Under the pieces are notes generated by a model, which was given only the letters and a program-made list of their open reading frames with translations, was not told the DNA's origin and did no database searches. Of a stretch of DNA of 64,000 nucleotides, positions 9,089 to 18,735 are shown one piece after another. The DNA is from Onishia taeanensis (GTDB lineage: Bacteria > Pseudomonadota > Gammaproteobacteria > Pseudomonadales > Halomonadaceae), in the NCBI RefSeq assembly GCF_900100755.1, contig NZ_FNCI01000014.1:37746-101745 (forward strand). The letters run 5' to 3'. Position 1 is the first letter of the stretch, and each line of letters begins with the position of its first letter. Made by a program: the position numbers and the translations under genes.

Positions 9089-9913
9089 TTAGAACCGTGC
9101 GCGGAAATGCCATTCATCAGCGCCGACGTCGTTGCGAATGGCCGCGACCAGTGAAGGGTCGAGCTCGGGGTCGTCGAGCTCAAAGAGGCCGCAGCGCGCC
9201 AGGGCACGGCGCGGATTGACCGGCTCGCTCAGCCGCTCATAGACCACCCGCACGCAGCAGGGCATGCGCTCGCTGCTATCGGCTACGCCAAGCTTGAGCC
9301 CGGTAAGGCGCGAGACATGGCTGCGAAAGCTGGGAAAGAGGATGGTCTGGGTGACCTCGTGGCCGTTGAGCGATTCGTAATCGACCATGAAGATGCGGTC
9401 GGTCAGGAACAGCGCCGCGCCGCGATAGCGGTTGTGGTAGGGCCGCTGGTCGGTTGCAGAGGTCATTCGCTCGGTGCGCTGATAGATGGTGCTGCCCTCC
9501 CGCGACTCCAGGCAGACCAGGGTGCGCAGCACCTTGCCGGGCTGCGACATGGAGAGATAGTGCTCGTAGTAGCAGCCCACGTAGCGCGACATGCCGCGGC
9601 TGCCCTGGCTGAGCAGCGCATCGGGCAGGCTCAGCGAGCCATGGGGTTCGTCGGGCTCTTCAACCGACTCCTCGGCGGGCCGGGGGCGCTGCCTGATCAG
9701 CGGCATGAAGTCGTCATGGGGCAGCAGGATCTCGTGAACCTCGACCCCGAAGAAGTCGCAAATGCGCCGCATGATGCTGTCGCTGGGCCGGTAACGGCCG
9801 CTCAGGTAGCGGTTGAACTGCGGCCGGTTGATATCGAGCCGCCGGCACACCTCGGCGATGGAGCGGTAATAGCTGCACAGCAGGCGAAGGTTGGCCGCAA
9901 AATCATCATGCAT
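9089..9913 (-). CDS. XRE-type transcriptional regulator with C-terminal sensor region
   Basis: 274-residue DNA-binding protein. Residues 5-65 form a Cro/C1-type helix-turn-helix (SIAEVCRRLDINRPQFNRYLSGRYRPS). The C-terminal 180 residues have no family I recognise and may sense a ligand. It is divergent from an AGCS amino-acid symporter 190 bases away, with a nested inverted repeat between them, so local control of that symporter and of itself is likely. This is inference from position. Confidence 0.8.
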   Translation of the reverse strand: MHDDFAANLRLLCSYYRSIAEVCRRLDINRPQFNRYLSGRYRPSDSIMRRICDFFGVEVHEILLPHDDFMPLIRQRPRPAEESVEEPDEPHGSLSLPDALLSQGSRGMSRYVGCYYEHYLSMSQPGKVLRTLVCLESREGSTIYQRTERMTSATDQRPYHNRYRGAALFLTDRIFMVDYESLNGHEVTQTILFPSFRSHVSRLTGLKLGVADSSERMPCCVRVVYERLSEPVNPRRALARCGLFELDDPELDPSLVAAIRNDVGADEWHFRARF

Positions 9914-9944
9914 GTCGAGTCCTCATCCATGCCGTGATCCGACA

Positions 9945-9985
9945 TGGCGCAGTTTGGCGCACTTGGTGCGCATGATACTGCGCCA
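9945..9985. promoter_or_regulatory. Nested inverted repeat between XRE regulator and symporter
   Basis: Outer arms 9945-9953 and 9977-9985 are perfect 9-bp inverted copies (TGGCGCAGT / ACTGCGCCA). Inside them a second dyad, 9957-9962 with 9966-9971, shares almost the same centre. Concentric dyads in a divergent promoter suggest an operator. Which protein binds is inferred from position. Confidence 0.55.
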
Positions 9986-10102
9986 GGGCGCAACAGAGCG
10001 TCAAATCCCATTGTACTGGGCGGGCTGGTTAAATCGCGTGGACGACTCGCAAGAACAACACGCAACAACTGCTCACAACAACACAATAGCGGAGACATCT
10101 TC

Positions 10103-11575
10103 ATGTTGGATTTCCTCAACGACTTGCTCTGGGGCAAGGTGCTTCTGGTGCTGCTGATCACGGTCGGCGTCGGCTTCACGGTGGCCTCGCGCTTCGTGCA
10201 GTTTCGCTACTTCGGTCGCATGTTCCAGATTCTCGGCGCCAGCCAGGCCTTCAAGCGCGACAAGCATGGCCATCTGAGTTCCTTCCAGGCGCTGGTGCTG
10301 TCGGTAGCCGGGCGCGTCGGCGGCGGCAACATCGCCGGTGTCGCGGTGGCAATCACCCTGGGCGGCCCGGGTGCGGTGTTCTGGATGTGGATGGTCGGCC
10401 TGATGGGCATGGCGACCAGCTTCCTCGAGTGCACACTGGCGCAGACCTACAAGCAGGCAAGTGGCGACGGCACCTATCGCGGTGGGCCGGCCTATTACAT
10501 CGTCAAGGGGCTGGGCAGCCGCTGGACCTGGCTGGCGGGGCTCTATTCCGTGCTGCTGCTGGTGACCTTCGGCTTCGGCTTTACCGCCCTGCAGTCCTAT
10601 GCGGTGGCCACCTCCTTCGGTGATGCCTTCGGCGTGCCGGTGCTCTATAGCGGCCTTGGGCTGGCGATGGTGGTCGGCCTGATCATCTTCGGTGGCATCA
10701 AGCGCATCGCGCGTATTTCCGAGGTGCTGGTGCCCTTCATGGCCGGCGGCTACATCCTCATCGCGCTGCTGGTGCTGGGCATCAACATCGACAAGATCCC
10801 GGACGTATTCATGCTGATCGTGAAGAGCGCCTTCGGCCTCGAACCGGCGATCGGTGGCGGCATCGGCGCGGCGATCATGATGGGCGTGAAGCGCGGCCTG
10901 TTCTCCAACGAGGCGGGGCTTGGGAGCGCACCGAACGTGGCGGCGGTGGCCTATGTGCCGCACCCGGCCAATCAGGGCATCGTGCAGGCCTTCTCGGTGT
11001 TCATCGATACCGTGATCATCTGCTCGGCCACGGCCTTCATGATCCTGCTCAGCGGCGTTTACGACCCGGCCTCCACCAATGAAGTGGCGGGCATTGCCCT
11101 GACCCAGGCCGCAATGGCCGACCACGTCGGCGAATGGGGTCGTACCTTCGTCAGCCTGGCGCTGCTGCTGTTTGCCTTCAGCACCATCCTCTACAACTAC
11201 TACCTGGGCGAAAACAGCCTCAACTTCTTCAGCCGCGATAACCAGACGCTGTTCAACGCCTTCCGTGTCGCCATCGTGCTGCTGGTCTGCTGGGGCGCGA
11301 CCACCGATCTGGGCACCGTGTTCGGCTTCGCTGACGTGACCATGGGCCTTCTGGCGGTGGCCAACCTGATCGCGCTGATCATGCTGTTCAAGCCGGGCCT
11401 GCGCATCCTCAAGGACTTCGACGGCCAGATTCGCGGCGGCCTCAAGCAGCCGATCTTCGATGCCAAGCAGCATCCCGATATGAACCTGGACCCCAAGGCC
11501 TGGGAAATCGAGCCGGAAGACCTGGCACGCATGCATGACGTGCTCGGCAACACCCCGGCCAGCGCCAAGGACTGA
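10103..11575 (+). CDS. Alanine/glycine:cation symporter family (AGCS) transporter
   Basis: Sodium-coupled uptake of alanine, glycine or a related amino acid across the inner membrane. The 490-residue polytopic protein has the AGCS hallmarks GRVGGGNIAGVA, GPGAVFWMWMVGLMGMATSFLE and GLFSNEAGLGSAPN. ATG 10103 follows GGAGA; the open frame extends to 9944 but that part crosses the promoter region. A strong terminator follows. Substrate is not decided by sequence; the neighbouring aspA-ansA pair suggests amino-acid catabolism. Confidence 0.92.
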   Translation: MLDFLNDLLWGKVLLVLLITVGVGFTVASRFVQFRYFGRMFQILGASQAFKRDKHGHLSSFQALVLSVAGRVGGGNIAGVAVAITLGGPGAVFWMWMVGLMGMATSFLECTLAQTYKQASGDGTYRGGPAYYIVKGLGSRWTWLAGLYSVLLLVTFGFGFTALQSYAVATSFGDAFGVPVLYSGLGLAMVVGLIIFGGIKRIARISEVLVPFMAGGYILIALLVLGINIDKIPDVFMLIVKSAFGLEPAIGGGIGAAIMMGVKRGLFSNEAGLGSAPNVAAVAYVPHPANQGIVQAFSVFIDTVIICSATAFMILLSGVYDPASTNEVAGIALTQAAMADHVGEWGRTFVSLALLLFAFSTILYNYYLGENSLNFFSRDNQTLFNAFRVAIVLLVCWGATTDLGTVFGFADVTMGLLAVANLIALIMLFKPGLRILKDFDGQIRGGLKQPIFDAKQHPDMNLDPKAWEIEPEDLARMHDVLGNTPASAKD

Positions 11576-11621
11576 GCCCTGCCCCACCCGGCTTACCGGC
11601 CGGATGCGCGCCAAGGCTCAA

Positions 11622-11657
11622 GCGGCCCCGCCCGACCGGGTGGGGCCGCGTCATTTT
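11622..11657 (+). terminator. Terminator after AGCS symporter
   Basis: A 12-bp GC-rich stem with one G-T pair (11622-11633 with 11638-11649) and a 4-base loop, followed by TCATTTT. Confidence 0.9.
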
Positions 11658-11664
11658 CCCCCTA

Positions 11665-11711
11665 GGCAATGCCTGAAAAGTACGGCGCTCGTCGACTTTT
11701 CAGACACCGCT
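11665..11711. repeat. Deleted remnant of a MITE-like element
   Basis: A 47-bp palindrome whose two arms match the two ends of the 186-bp element at 52420-52605. The left 17 bases match that element's right terminal repeat at 16 of 17. The centre is what remains if the element is deleted between its two CGCTCG copies. It lies ahead of aspA. Confidence 0.75.
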
Positions 11712-11742
11712 TCGACACTTCGCCTGCTGAGTGAACGACACC

Positions 11743-13143
<1,401 letters not shown>

Positions 13144-13145
13144 CC

Positions 13146-14216
13146 ATGTCGCGACTGCTGATCCTGCACACTGGCGGCACCATCGGCATGCGGCCCTCGC
13201 CGACGGGCTATGTGCCGGCCGAAGGCTTCCCCGACCGCCTGGCCCATCACCTTTCCGGTAGCCTGGGCACCCAGCTTGGCGACCCTGGCAGAGCCAGGCT
13301 GCCCGATTATCACCTGATCGAACTTGCGCCGCTGATCGACAGCGCCGATTTGGCCCCTGTCGACTGGAACCGTATCGTCGCGGCCCTGGCCGAGCACTGG
13401 CACGGCTATGACGGTTTCATCGTGCTGCACGGCACCGACACCCTGGCCTACACGGCGTCTGCGCTGTCGTTCATGCTCGGCGCCCTCGACAAGCCGGTGG
13501 TGCTCACCGGCGCCCAGATACCGCTCGGCGAGCCGCGAAGCGACGCCATCAACAACCTGACCACCGCACTATTGATGGCCGCCGACCCCGCCGCACCGCG
13601 AGAAGTCTGCATCGCCTTTCATGACCGGCTGCTGCGTGGCAACCGAGCGCGCAAGGTGCGAAGCCAGGGATTCGATGCCTTCGATTCCCCCGACGCGCCC
13701 TGGCTCGGCGAAGCCGGCATCGCTTTATCCTTCAGGCCCGGCCTGGCGCTGGCGCCGGGCCGGCCCGAGGGCGACTCCGCCACTGCGTTCACGCCGGACG
13801 TCACGCCACGTCAGTTTGCACCCGGCGCGGTGACCATGCTGCCGGTGCACCCCGGCCTGTCAGCGGCCATGCTGGATGCCGTGCTCGGCGACCCGGCCCT
13901 CAAGGGACTGGTGCTGCAGACCTACGGGGTGGGCAATCCCCCTAGCCTCGATGGTGTGCTGATCGAGCGCCTGGCACGAGCAAGCCAGGCCGGCATCGCG
14001 ATCCTCAACGTCAGCCAGTGTCAGCAGGGCCTGGTCGTTCAGGGCGCCTATGCCAGCGGCGGTACACTGAATGCCGCCGGCGTGATTCCCGGTGCCGACC
14101 TGACCCCCGAGGCCGCGCTGACCAAGCTGCAGGTGCTGATCGCCGATGGCCTCGAGGGCGAGGCACTGCGGGCCGCGCTGGCCACCCCGCTGCGCGGTGA
14201 GATGAGCCCCGGCTGA
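13146..14216 (+). CDS. ansA: Type I L-asparaginase (cytoplasmic)
   Basis: Hydrolyses asparagine to aspartate and ammonia. The 356-residue protein has the two threonine motifs LHTGGTIGM and VLHGTDTLAYTASALSFML, plus LTGAQIPLGEPRSDAINN. It lacks a signal peptide, so it is the cytoplasmic AnsA type. It is tightly coupled to aspA. The 14217-14387 gap that follows holds only an imperfect hairpin (14310-14347). Confidence 0.88.
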   Translation: MSRLLILHTGGTIGMRPSPTGYVPAEGFPDRLAHHLSGSLGTQLGDPGRARLPDYHLIELAPLIDSADLAPVDWNRIVAALAEHWHGYDGFIVLHGTDTLAYTASALSFMLGALDKPVVLTGAQIPLGEPRSDAINNLTTALLMAADPAAPREVCIAFHDRLLRGNRARKVRSQGFDAFDSPDAPWLGEAGIALSFRPGLALAPGRPEGDSATAFTPDVTPRQFAPGAVTMLPVHPGLSAAMLDAVLGDPALKGLVLQTYGVGNPPSLDGVLIERLARASQAGIAILNVSQCQQGLVVQGAYASGGTLNAAGVIPGADLTPEAALTKLQVLIADGLEGEALRAALATPLRGEMSPG

Positions 14217-14387
14217 CAGGGGAGCCTTGTTGTTCTTCGAGGCGCCGCTTTCGAGCACGCCTTCTTAGCCCCCTTCCCAACTGCGTTTTCCGAACGCTGA
14301 ACGCCAAACGACCATGAGCTCGGGGCCTGGAGGCCTCGACCATGGTCTACCTCATCTCGACAGCCGCGATCAGGGGGTACAGACTAC

Positions 14388-14405
14388 AATGGGAACGGTT
14401 CCATT
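14388..14405. promoter_or_regulatory. Candidate LacI-type operator ahead of ptxS-like gene
   Basis: Dyad AATGGGAACGGTTCCATT, 15 bases ahead of the repressor ATG. A related dyad with the same ATGG-AACG-CAT frame lies at 15584-15601. Probably autoregulation by the adjacent repressor. Confidence 0.6.
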
Positions 14406-14419
14406 GAGTAGGTAACAGT

Positions 14420-15469
14420 ATGTCGTCAGCCAGGGCCGCGTCACGTCGCGCCACCATCCTCGAGGTCGCTCATCAAGCCGGGGTTTCCAAGACCAGCGTA
14501 TCCCGCTACTTCAGCGGCGAACGCGACCGCCTGTCGGAAACCATGCAGACGCGCATCGCTAGCGCCGCCAAACGCTTGAATTATCGCCCCAACCAAATGG
14601 CTCGCGGCCTAAAGGGCGGCCATTCACGCCTGATCGGCATGCTCATCGCGGATATTCTCAACCCCTTCTCGGTGGCGGTAATGCATGGCGTCGAGCAAGC
14701 CTGCCGGGCCAAGGGTTTCTCATTGGTGGTGTGCAACACCGACAACGACCCGGCGCAGGAGCGCGACCACCTCGCCCTGCTCGCGGCCTACCGGATAGAA
14801 GGCCTGGTGATCAATGCCGCCGGTCAGCCCAGCCGCGAGCTCAAGCAGCTCGCCGAGCAGGGAACGCCGCTGGTCCTGCTGGACCGCTCGCTGGGTGAAC
14901 TCGAGGCCGACGAAGTGGGCCTCGATAACGCCCGAACCATCGACATGGCGCTGGATCATCTCTCCTCAAAGGGCTATGGCGATCTGCTCTACCTGAGCGA
15001 ACCCACCTCACAGGCAAGCTCTCGCCAGATTCGCCTGGAGCGCTTTGAACAGCAGCGTGAGCTGCGCGGGCTGACGGGGCGGGCGTTAAGCCTATCGCTG
15101 GACAAAGAGGCCTCATCACTCGAGCAGGCCATTTCGGACTTTCTGGCATCGCCTTCCCAGCGCCCCAAGGCGCTGCTCTGCGGCAATGGCAATGTCACGC
15201 TAGCCGTCACCCGGGCATTGCAGGCCAAGGGCGTGGTACTGGGAGCCATCGGCCTGATGGGCATCGACGAACTCGACTGGTGCCAGTTGGTGACGCCCGG
15301 CATCACCACGCTGGCCCAGCCCACCAAGGACATCGGTCGTGCCGCCACAGAGGCCCTGCTGCAGCGCCTGGAGCCCAATGGCAAGGCGGCGCCGCCACGG
15401 CGCATCCATTACCAGCCCAAGCTGTTGGCCCGCGGCTCGACCCAAGATCCACCCACCAGCACCGCTTGA
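14420..15469 (+). CDS. ptxS: LacI-family repressor, PtxS-like
   Basis: Predicted repressor of the following 2-ketogluconate genes. The N-terminal helix-turn-helix reads TILEVAHQAGVSKTSVSRYFSGE, followed by the hinge YRPNQMARGLKGG and a periplasmic-binding-protein-like effector domain to residue 340. In Pseudomonas PtxS governs kguE-kguK-kguT-kguD and responds to 2-ketogluconate; the same neighbours follow here. The 349 residues match family length. The ribosome site is weak. The PtxS name rests on neighbours and family resemblance. Confidence 0.8.
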   Translation: MSSARAASRRATILEVAHQAGVSKTSVSRYFSGERDRLSETMQTRIASAAKRLNYRPNQMARGLKGGHSRLIGMLIADILNPFSVAVMHGVEQACRAKGFSLVVCNTDNDPAQERDHLALLAAYRIEGLVINAAGQPSRELKQLAEQGTPLVLLDRSLGELEADEVGLDNARTIDMALDHLSSKGYGDLLYLSEPTSQASSRQIRLERFEQQRELRGLTGRALSLSLDKEASSLEQAISDFLASPSQRPKALLCGNGNVTLAVTRALQAKGVVLGAIGLMGIDELDWCQLVTPGITTLAQPTKDIGRAATEALLQRLEPNGKAAPPRRIHYQPKLLARGSTQDPPTSTA

Positions 15470-15535
15470 GCCTCGCTAAACCAACGCATATGCCTCGCTG
15501 AACCAACGCTTAGGCCTCGCTAAACCAACGCTTAT
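15470..15535 (+). repeat. Three tandem 22-bp repeats between ptxS and kguE
   Basis: Units at 15470-15491, 15492-15513 and 15514-15535 share GCCTCGCTAAACCAACGC with a few changes. The array fills the gap right after the ptxS stop. Confidence 0.9.
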
Positions 15536-15551
15536 GGCATCACAGGAGACC

Positions 15552-16397
15552 ATGATGGCCACTCACCAGGATTCACGCACCACGATGGTAACGTTCCCAT
15601 CGCATTCCAGCGCCGCCTCAGGCCCACCTTCGGTGCTGGTCGCCGCCTCGGCATTCGGTCACGCGCTGATCGCCGAGCACGGCCAGGCGGCAATTCTGCC
15701 CTGGTTGAAAGCCGCCGGTGCCAATGGTGTGGAGGTTCGTCGCGAACTGCTGCCCGAAGGCTTCGACGACTTCGAAGCCCTAGGTGAGGCCTGCGCAGAG
15801 CAGTCACTGGGCCTGATCTACTCGGCAGCAGACGCACTCTGGCACGGCGACAGCCTCGCCCCGGGGCTCATGACTCGCCTGGAAGAAAGCCGGCGCCTGG
15901 GTGCGGCAGCCGTGAAATTCTCACTGGGGCAGTACGCGTCTGATGCTTCGCCCTCACCTCGCGCAGACGCCTGGCAGCGCCTGAACCAACAGCTAGAGCA
16001 GCCCAAGACACCGTTGCTGCTGGTCGAGAACGATCAGACACAGGACGGCGGCACCATCGCACCGCTCGCGGCAACCCTTGCCGACGCTGAAGCCGCCGGC
16101 TGTCCGCTCTACATGACCTTCGACATCGGCAACTGGCACTGGGTCGGCGCCGATCCGCTGGCAGCCGCCGAGCGCCTGGGGCCCTATGTGCGCTACCTGC
16201 ACTGCAAGGGCGTGGTATTCGGCCAGGGGCGCCCCCACGCCAGCGTGCCCGACGCTGAAGAGCTCAAGGGCTGGCAGGGACTGATGGCGCACTTTCCCCA
16301 GGGCGTGACTCGGGCCATCGAATATCCCTTGCAGTCGCCACAGCTCCAGGACTTTACCCGCGGACAGCTCAACCGGCTGCGAGCGCTACATGCCTGA
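15552..16397 (+). CDS. kguE: KguE-like TIM-barrel epimerase/isomerase
   Basis: Sugar-phosphate isomerase/epimerase-like TIM barrel (AP endonuclease 2 family), 281 residues. Visible features are NGVEVRREL, the metal-site acids in LLVENDQTQDGG and MTFDIGNWHWVG, and RAIEYPL near the end. In Pseudomonas 2-ketogluconate operons KguE occupies this place, but its reaction is not settled. ATG 15552 or 15555 follows an AGGAG site; ATG 15534 is in frame but inside a repeat. A LacI-type dyad lies in codons 11-17. If that is the operator, transcription may begin further down and the true start could be GTG 15632. Confidence 0.75.
   Translation: MMATHQDSRTTMVTFPSHSSAASGPPSVLVAASAFGHALIAEHGQAAILPWLKAAGANGVEVRRELLPEGFDDFEALGEACAEQSLGLIYSAADALWHGDSLAPGLMTRLEESRRLGAAAVKFSLGQYASDASPSPRADAWQRLNQQLEQPKTPLLLVENDQTQDGGTIAPLAATLADAEAAGCPLYMTFDIGNWHWVGADPLAAAERLGPYVRYLHCKGVVFGQGRPHASVPDAEELKGWQGLMAHFPQGVTRAIEYPLQSPQLQDFTRGQLNRLRALHA
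15584..15601. promoter_or_regulatory. Candidate LacI-type operator inside start of kguE
   Basis: An 18-bp dyad GATGGTAACGTTCCCATC with 8 of 9 positions symmetric. It shares 13 of 16 core bases with the site at 14388-14405. Likely bound by the PtxS-like repressor. Confidence 0.6.
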
Positions 16398-16469
16398 ATT
16401 CAGGCCCTGGCGCGCCGCTCGCCATCACCAACGAATAACCATCCGCAGACGATAAGAACAGGAATCTGT

Positions 16470-17495
16470 ATGCCATCATCCGACAAGGTGCCAGACAATT
16501 CGCCATACCCTTCACCAGGCGCCTCACCAGAAGTGCTGGCCTTCGGTGAGGCCATGACCATGTTCGTCGCCAAACATTCAGGAGCGTTGTCTGACGTCGA
16601 GCATTTCCAGCGCCGCATCGCCGGGGCAGACACCAATGTGGCCATCGGCCTGGCACGCCTGGGCCGGCACGTCGGCTGGCTGAGTCGCGTCGGTGATGAC
16701 GGTTTCGGGTGCTATATCCGTCGCACCCTGGAAGCCGAAGGCCTGGACTGCCGATACCTGATCGATGATCGGGAGCATCCGACAGGGCTGGTGTTCAAGG
16801 AGCGCGCCGCCAATGGCGCCGACCCGCACGTCGAGTACTTTCGTCGCGGCAGCGCCGCCAGCCACCTCTCGCCACATGATGCGGCAGCGGTGGACTTCAC
16901 CGCCCTGCGCCATCTGCATGCCACCGGTATCCCGCCGGCTTTGTCGTCTAGCTGCCGAGAGCTCTCCTGGTACATGCTCGACAAGGCGCGGGAGGCCGGC
17001 GCCAGCATCTCATTCGACCCCAACCTGCGACCCAGCCTGTGGAGCAGCGACGCCGAGATGGCGACGACCCTCAATGCCATGGCCGCCAAGTCAGACTGGG
17101 TGCTGCCAGGGCTGGCCGAGGGGCAACGCCTGACGGGGCTGTCGTCCCATCAGGATATCGCTGACTTCTACCTCGAGCGCGGTGCCAAGGCGGTCATCAT
17201 CAAGTTGGGGCCCGAAGGCAGCTACTATCGCGGCGTGATTGGCGGTCAAGAGCAAAGCTTCATGATGCCCGGCCTGGCGGTCTCTGAAGTGGTCGACACC
17301 GTCGGTGCCGGCGACGGTTTCGCCGTGGGCGTGATCAGCGCTCTGCTCGACGGCCGCTCACCCCAGGAGGCCCTGCATCGCGGCAACCTGATTGGCGCCG
17401 AGGCGGTTCAGGTCAGAGGCGACATGGAGGGCTTGCCCCAGCGCGCCCGCCTGGCGCAGCTCGAGACCCGCTTCGGCTTGCCAAAAGGGCAATGA
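16470..17495 (+). CDS. kguK: PfkB-family sugar-acid kinase (2-ketogluconate or KDG kinase)
   Basis: Phosphorylates a keto sugar acid with ATP. The 341-residue ribokinase-fold protein has the N-terminal FGEAMTMFV, the substrate loop AGADTNVAIGLARLG, and the C-terminal anion hole and catalytic aspartate DTVGAGDGFAVG. It is close to KDG kinases, so sequence alone cannot separate KdgK from KguK; the kguE and kguD neighbours favour 2-ketogluconate kinase. An AGGAA site precedes ATG 16470. Confidence 0.8.
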   Translation: MPSSDKVPDNSPYPSPGASPEVLAFGEAMTMFVAKHSGALSDVEHFQRRIAGADTNVAIGLARLGRHVGWLSRVGDDGFGCYIRRTLEAEGLDCRYLIDDREHPTGLVFKERAANGADPHVEYFRRGSAASHLSPHDAAAVDFTALRHLHATGIPPALSSSCRELSWYMLDKAREAGASISFDPNLRPSLWSSDAEMATTLNAMAAKSDWVLPGLAEGQRLTGLSSHQDIADFYLERGAKAVIIKLGPEGSYYRGVIGGQEQSFMMPGLAVSEVVDTVGAGDGFAVGVISALLDGRSPQEALHRGNLIGAEAVQVRGDMEGLPQRARLAQLETRFGLPKGQ

Positions 17496-17579
17496 GCCGA
17501 CGCTAGTGAATGGCAAGTAGTCACCCAATGAACGTGAACGGACGCCTAGGATCCCTGGCCTCCCCACAAGGAGTTTGAG

Positions 17580-18566
17580 ATGAAAAAGCGCATCGTGGCG
17601 TTTCGTCGCCTGAACGACGACCAGCTTGATCAGCTGCGCGGCGACTTCCACGTCGATTATTTCGATAACCTGGAATCCGCCGACGACCCGGCCTTCCTCG
17701 CCGCCTTGGCCAAAGCCCACGGGCTGGTCGGCGCCAGCCTCAAGATCACTCCGGCGCTGCTCGACAAGGCGCCGCACCTTGAAGCCATCGCCAGCATCTC
17801 GGTGGGATATGACAACTACCCGGTGGAAGAGCTCACCCGGCGCGGCATCCTGCTGTGCAACACGCCGGATGTGCTGACGGAAACCACCGCCGATACCGGC
17901 TTCCTGCTGATCATGGCCACGGCCCGGCGTGCCGTGGAACTCGCCGACTTCGTCAAGCGCGGCGACTGGCAGTCAAGCATCGGCGAGGCGCAATTCGGCT
18001 CTGACGTACACGGCAAGACGTTGGGCATGGTCGGCCTCGGCCGCATTGGCGCGGCCATCGCCCGACGCGGCGCACTCGGCTTCGGCATGCCGATCCTGTA
18101 TTCCAACGCCTCGCCCAAGCCGGCCCTGGAGAAGGAGCTGGGGGCGCGGCGCTGCGAGCTCGACGAACTGCTCGAAGCGGCCGACTTCGTCTGCGTCACG
18201 GTGCCCCTTAGCGCCCAGACCGAGCGACTGATCGGTGCCAGGGAATTCGCGCTGATGCGCCAGTCGGCGATCTTCATCAACATCTCCCGCGGCAAGGTCG
18301 TCGATGAAGCCGCCCTGATCGCGGCACTCGAGCAGGGCGAGTTTCGCGCCGCCGGGCTCGATGTCTTCGAGCAGGAACCGCTGCCCAAGGACTCGCCGCT
18401 ACCGCAGATGGCCAAGGTGGTAGCGCTGCCCCATATCGGTTCCGCGACGGTGGAAACTCGTACCGCCATGGCCCAGCGAGCCGTCGATAACATCACCCTG
18501 GCGCTGGGTGGCCAGCGCCCCATCAGCCCGGTCAACACCGATGCCTGGGCAACTCTCAGCGACTGA
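17580..18566 (+). CDS. kguD: 2-ketogluconate (6-phosphate) reductase, D-2-hydroxyacid dehydrogenase family
   Basis: NAD(P)H-dependent reduction of 2-keto-6-phosphogluconate or a related keto acid. The 328-residue protein shows the nucleotide fold VGLGRIGAAIARR, the catalytic arginine in NISRGKVVDE, glutamate in DVFEQEPLP, and histidine in ALPHIGSAT. KguD and GhrB/TkrA are the nearest families. AAGGAG sits 7 bases before ATG. It ends the kgu set; the expected MFS transporter kguT between kinase and reductase is missing. Confidence 0.82.
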   Translation: MKKRIVAFRRLNDDQLDQLRGDFHVDYFDNLESADDPAFLAALAKAHGLVGASLKITPALLDKAPHLEAIASISVGYDNYPVEELTRRGILLCNTPDVLTETTADTGFLLIMATARRAVELADFVKRGDWQSSIGEAQFGSDVHGKTLGMVGLGRIGAAIARRGALGFGMPILYSNASPKPALEKELGARRCELDELLEAADFVCVTVPLSAQTERLIGAREFALMRQSAIFINISRGKVVDEAALIAALEQGEFRAAGLDVFEQEPLPKDSPLPQMAKVVALPHIGSATVETRTAMAQRAVDNITLALGGQRPISPVNTDAWATLSD

Positions 18567-18735
18567 TTGCCCGTATGGGCCGTTTGCCAAGCCATGCCCC
18601 GGCGAACGGCCCGAGTTGACGTCTCACCCGATAGCCACCGCCCACCCACGCCGATAGCTTCCTCGCTCGCCGATATTCCCGTATGTTGTAAAGTGAAAAT
18701 CGACAGGCTCCACGAGCCGAAATAAGAAGCGATCA

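Noticed and set aside
10073..11614. 513-codon reverse-strand open frame opposite the AGCS gene
   Set aside because: Shadow frame, His/Gln/Ala-rich, runs over the terminator, no ribosome site; the symporter motifs are unambiguous.
15470..15535. CRISPR array
   Set aside because: The three 22-bp units are contiguous without spacers. The same applies to the arrays at 38441 and 49640, and no cas genes are present.
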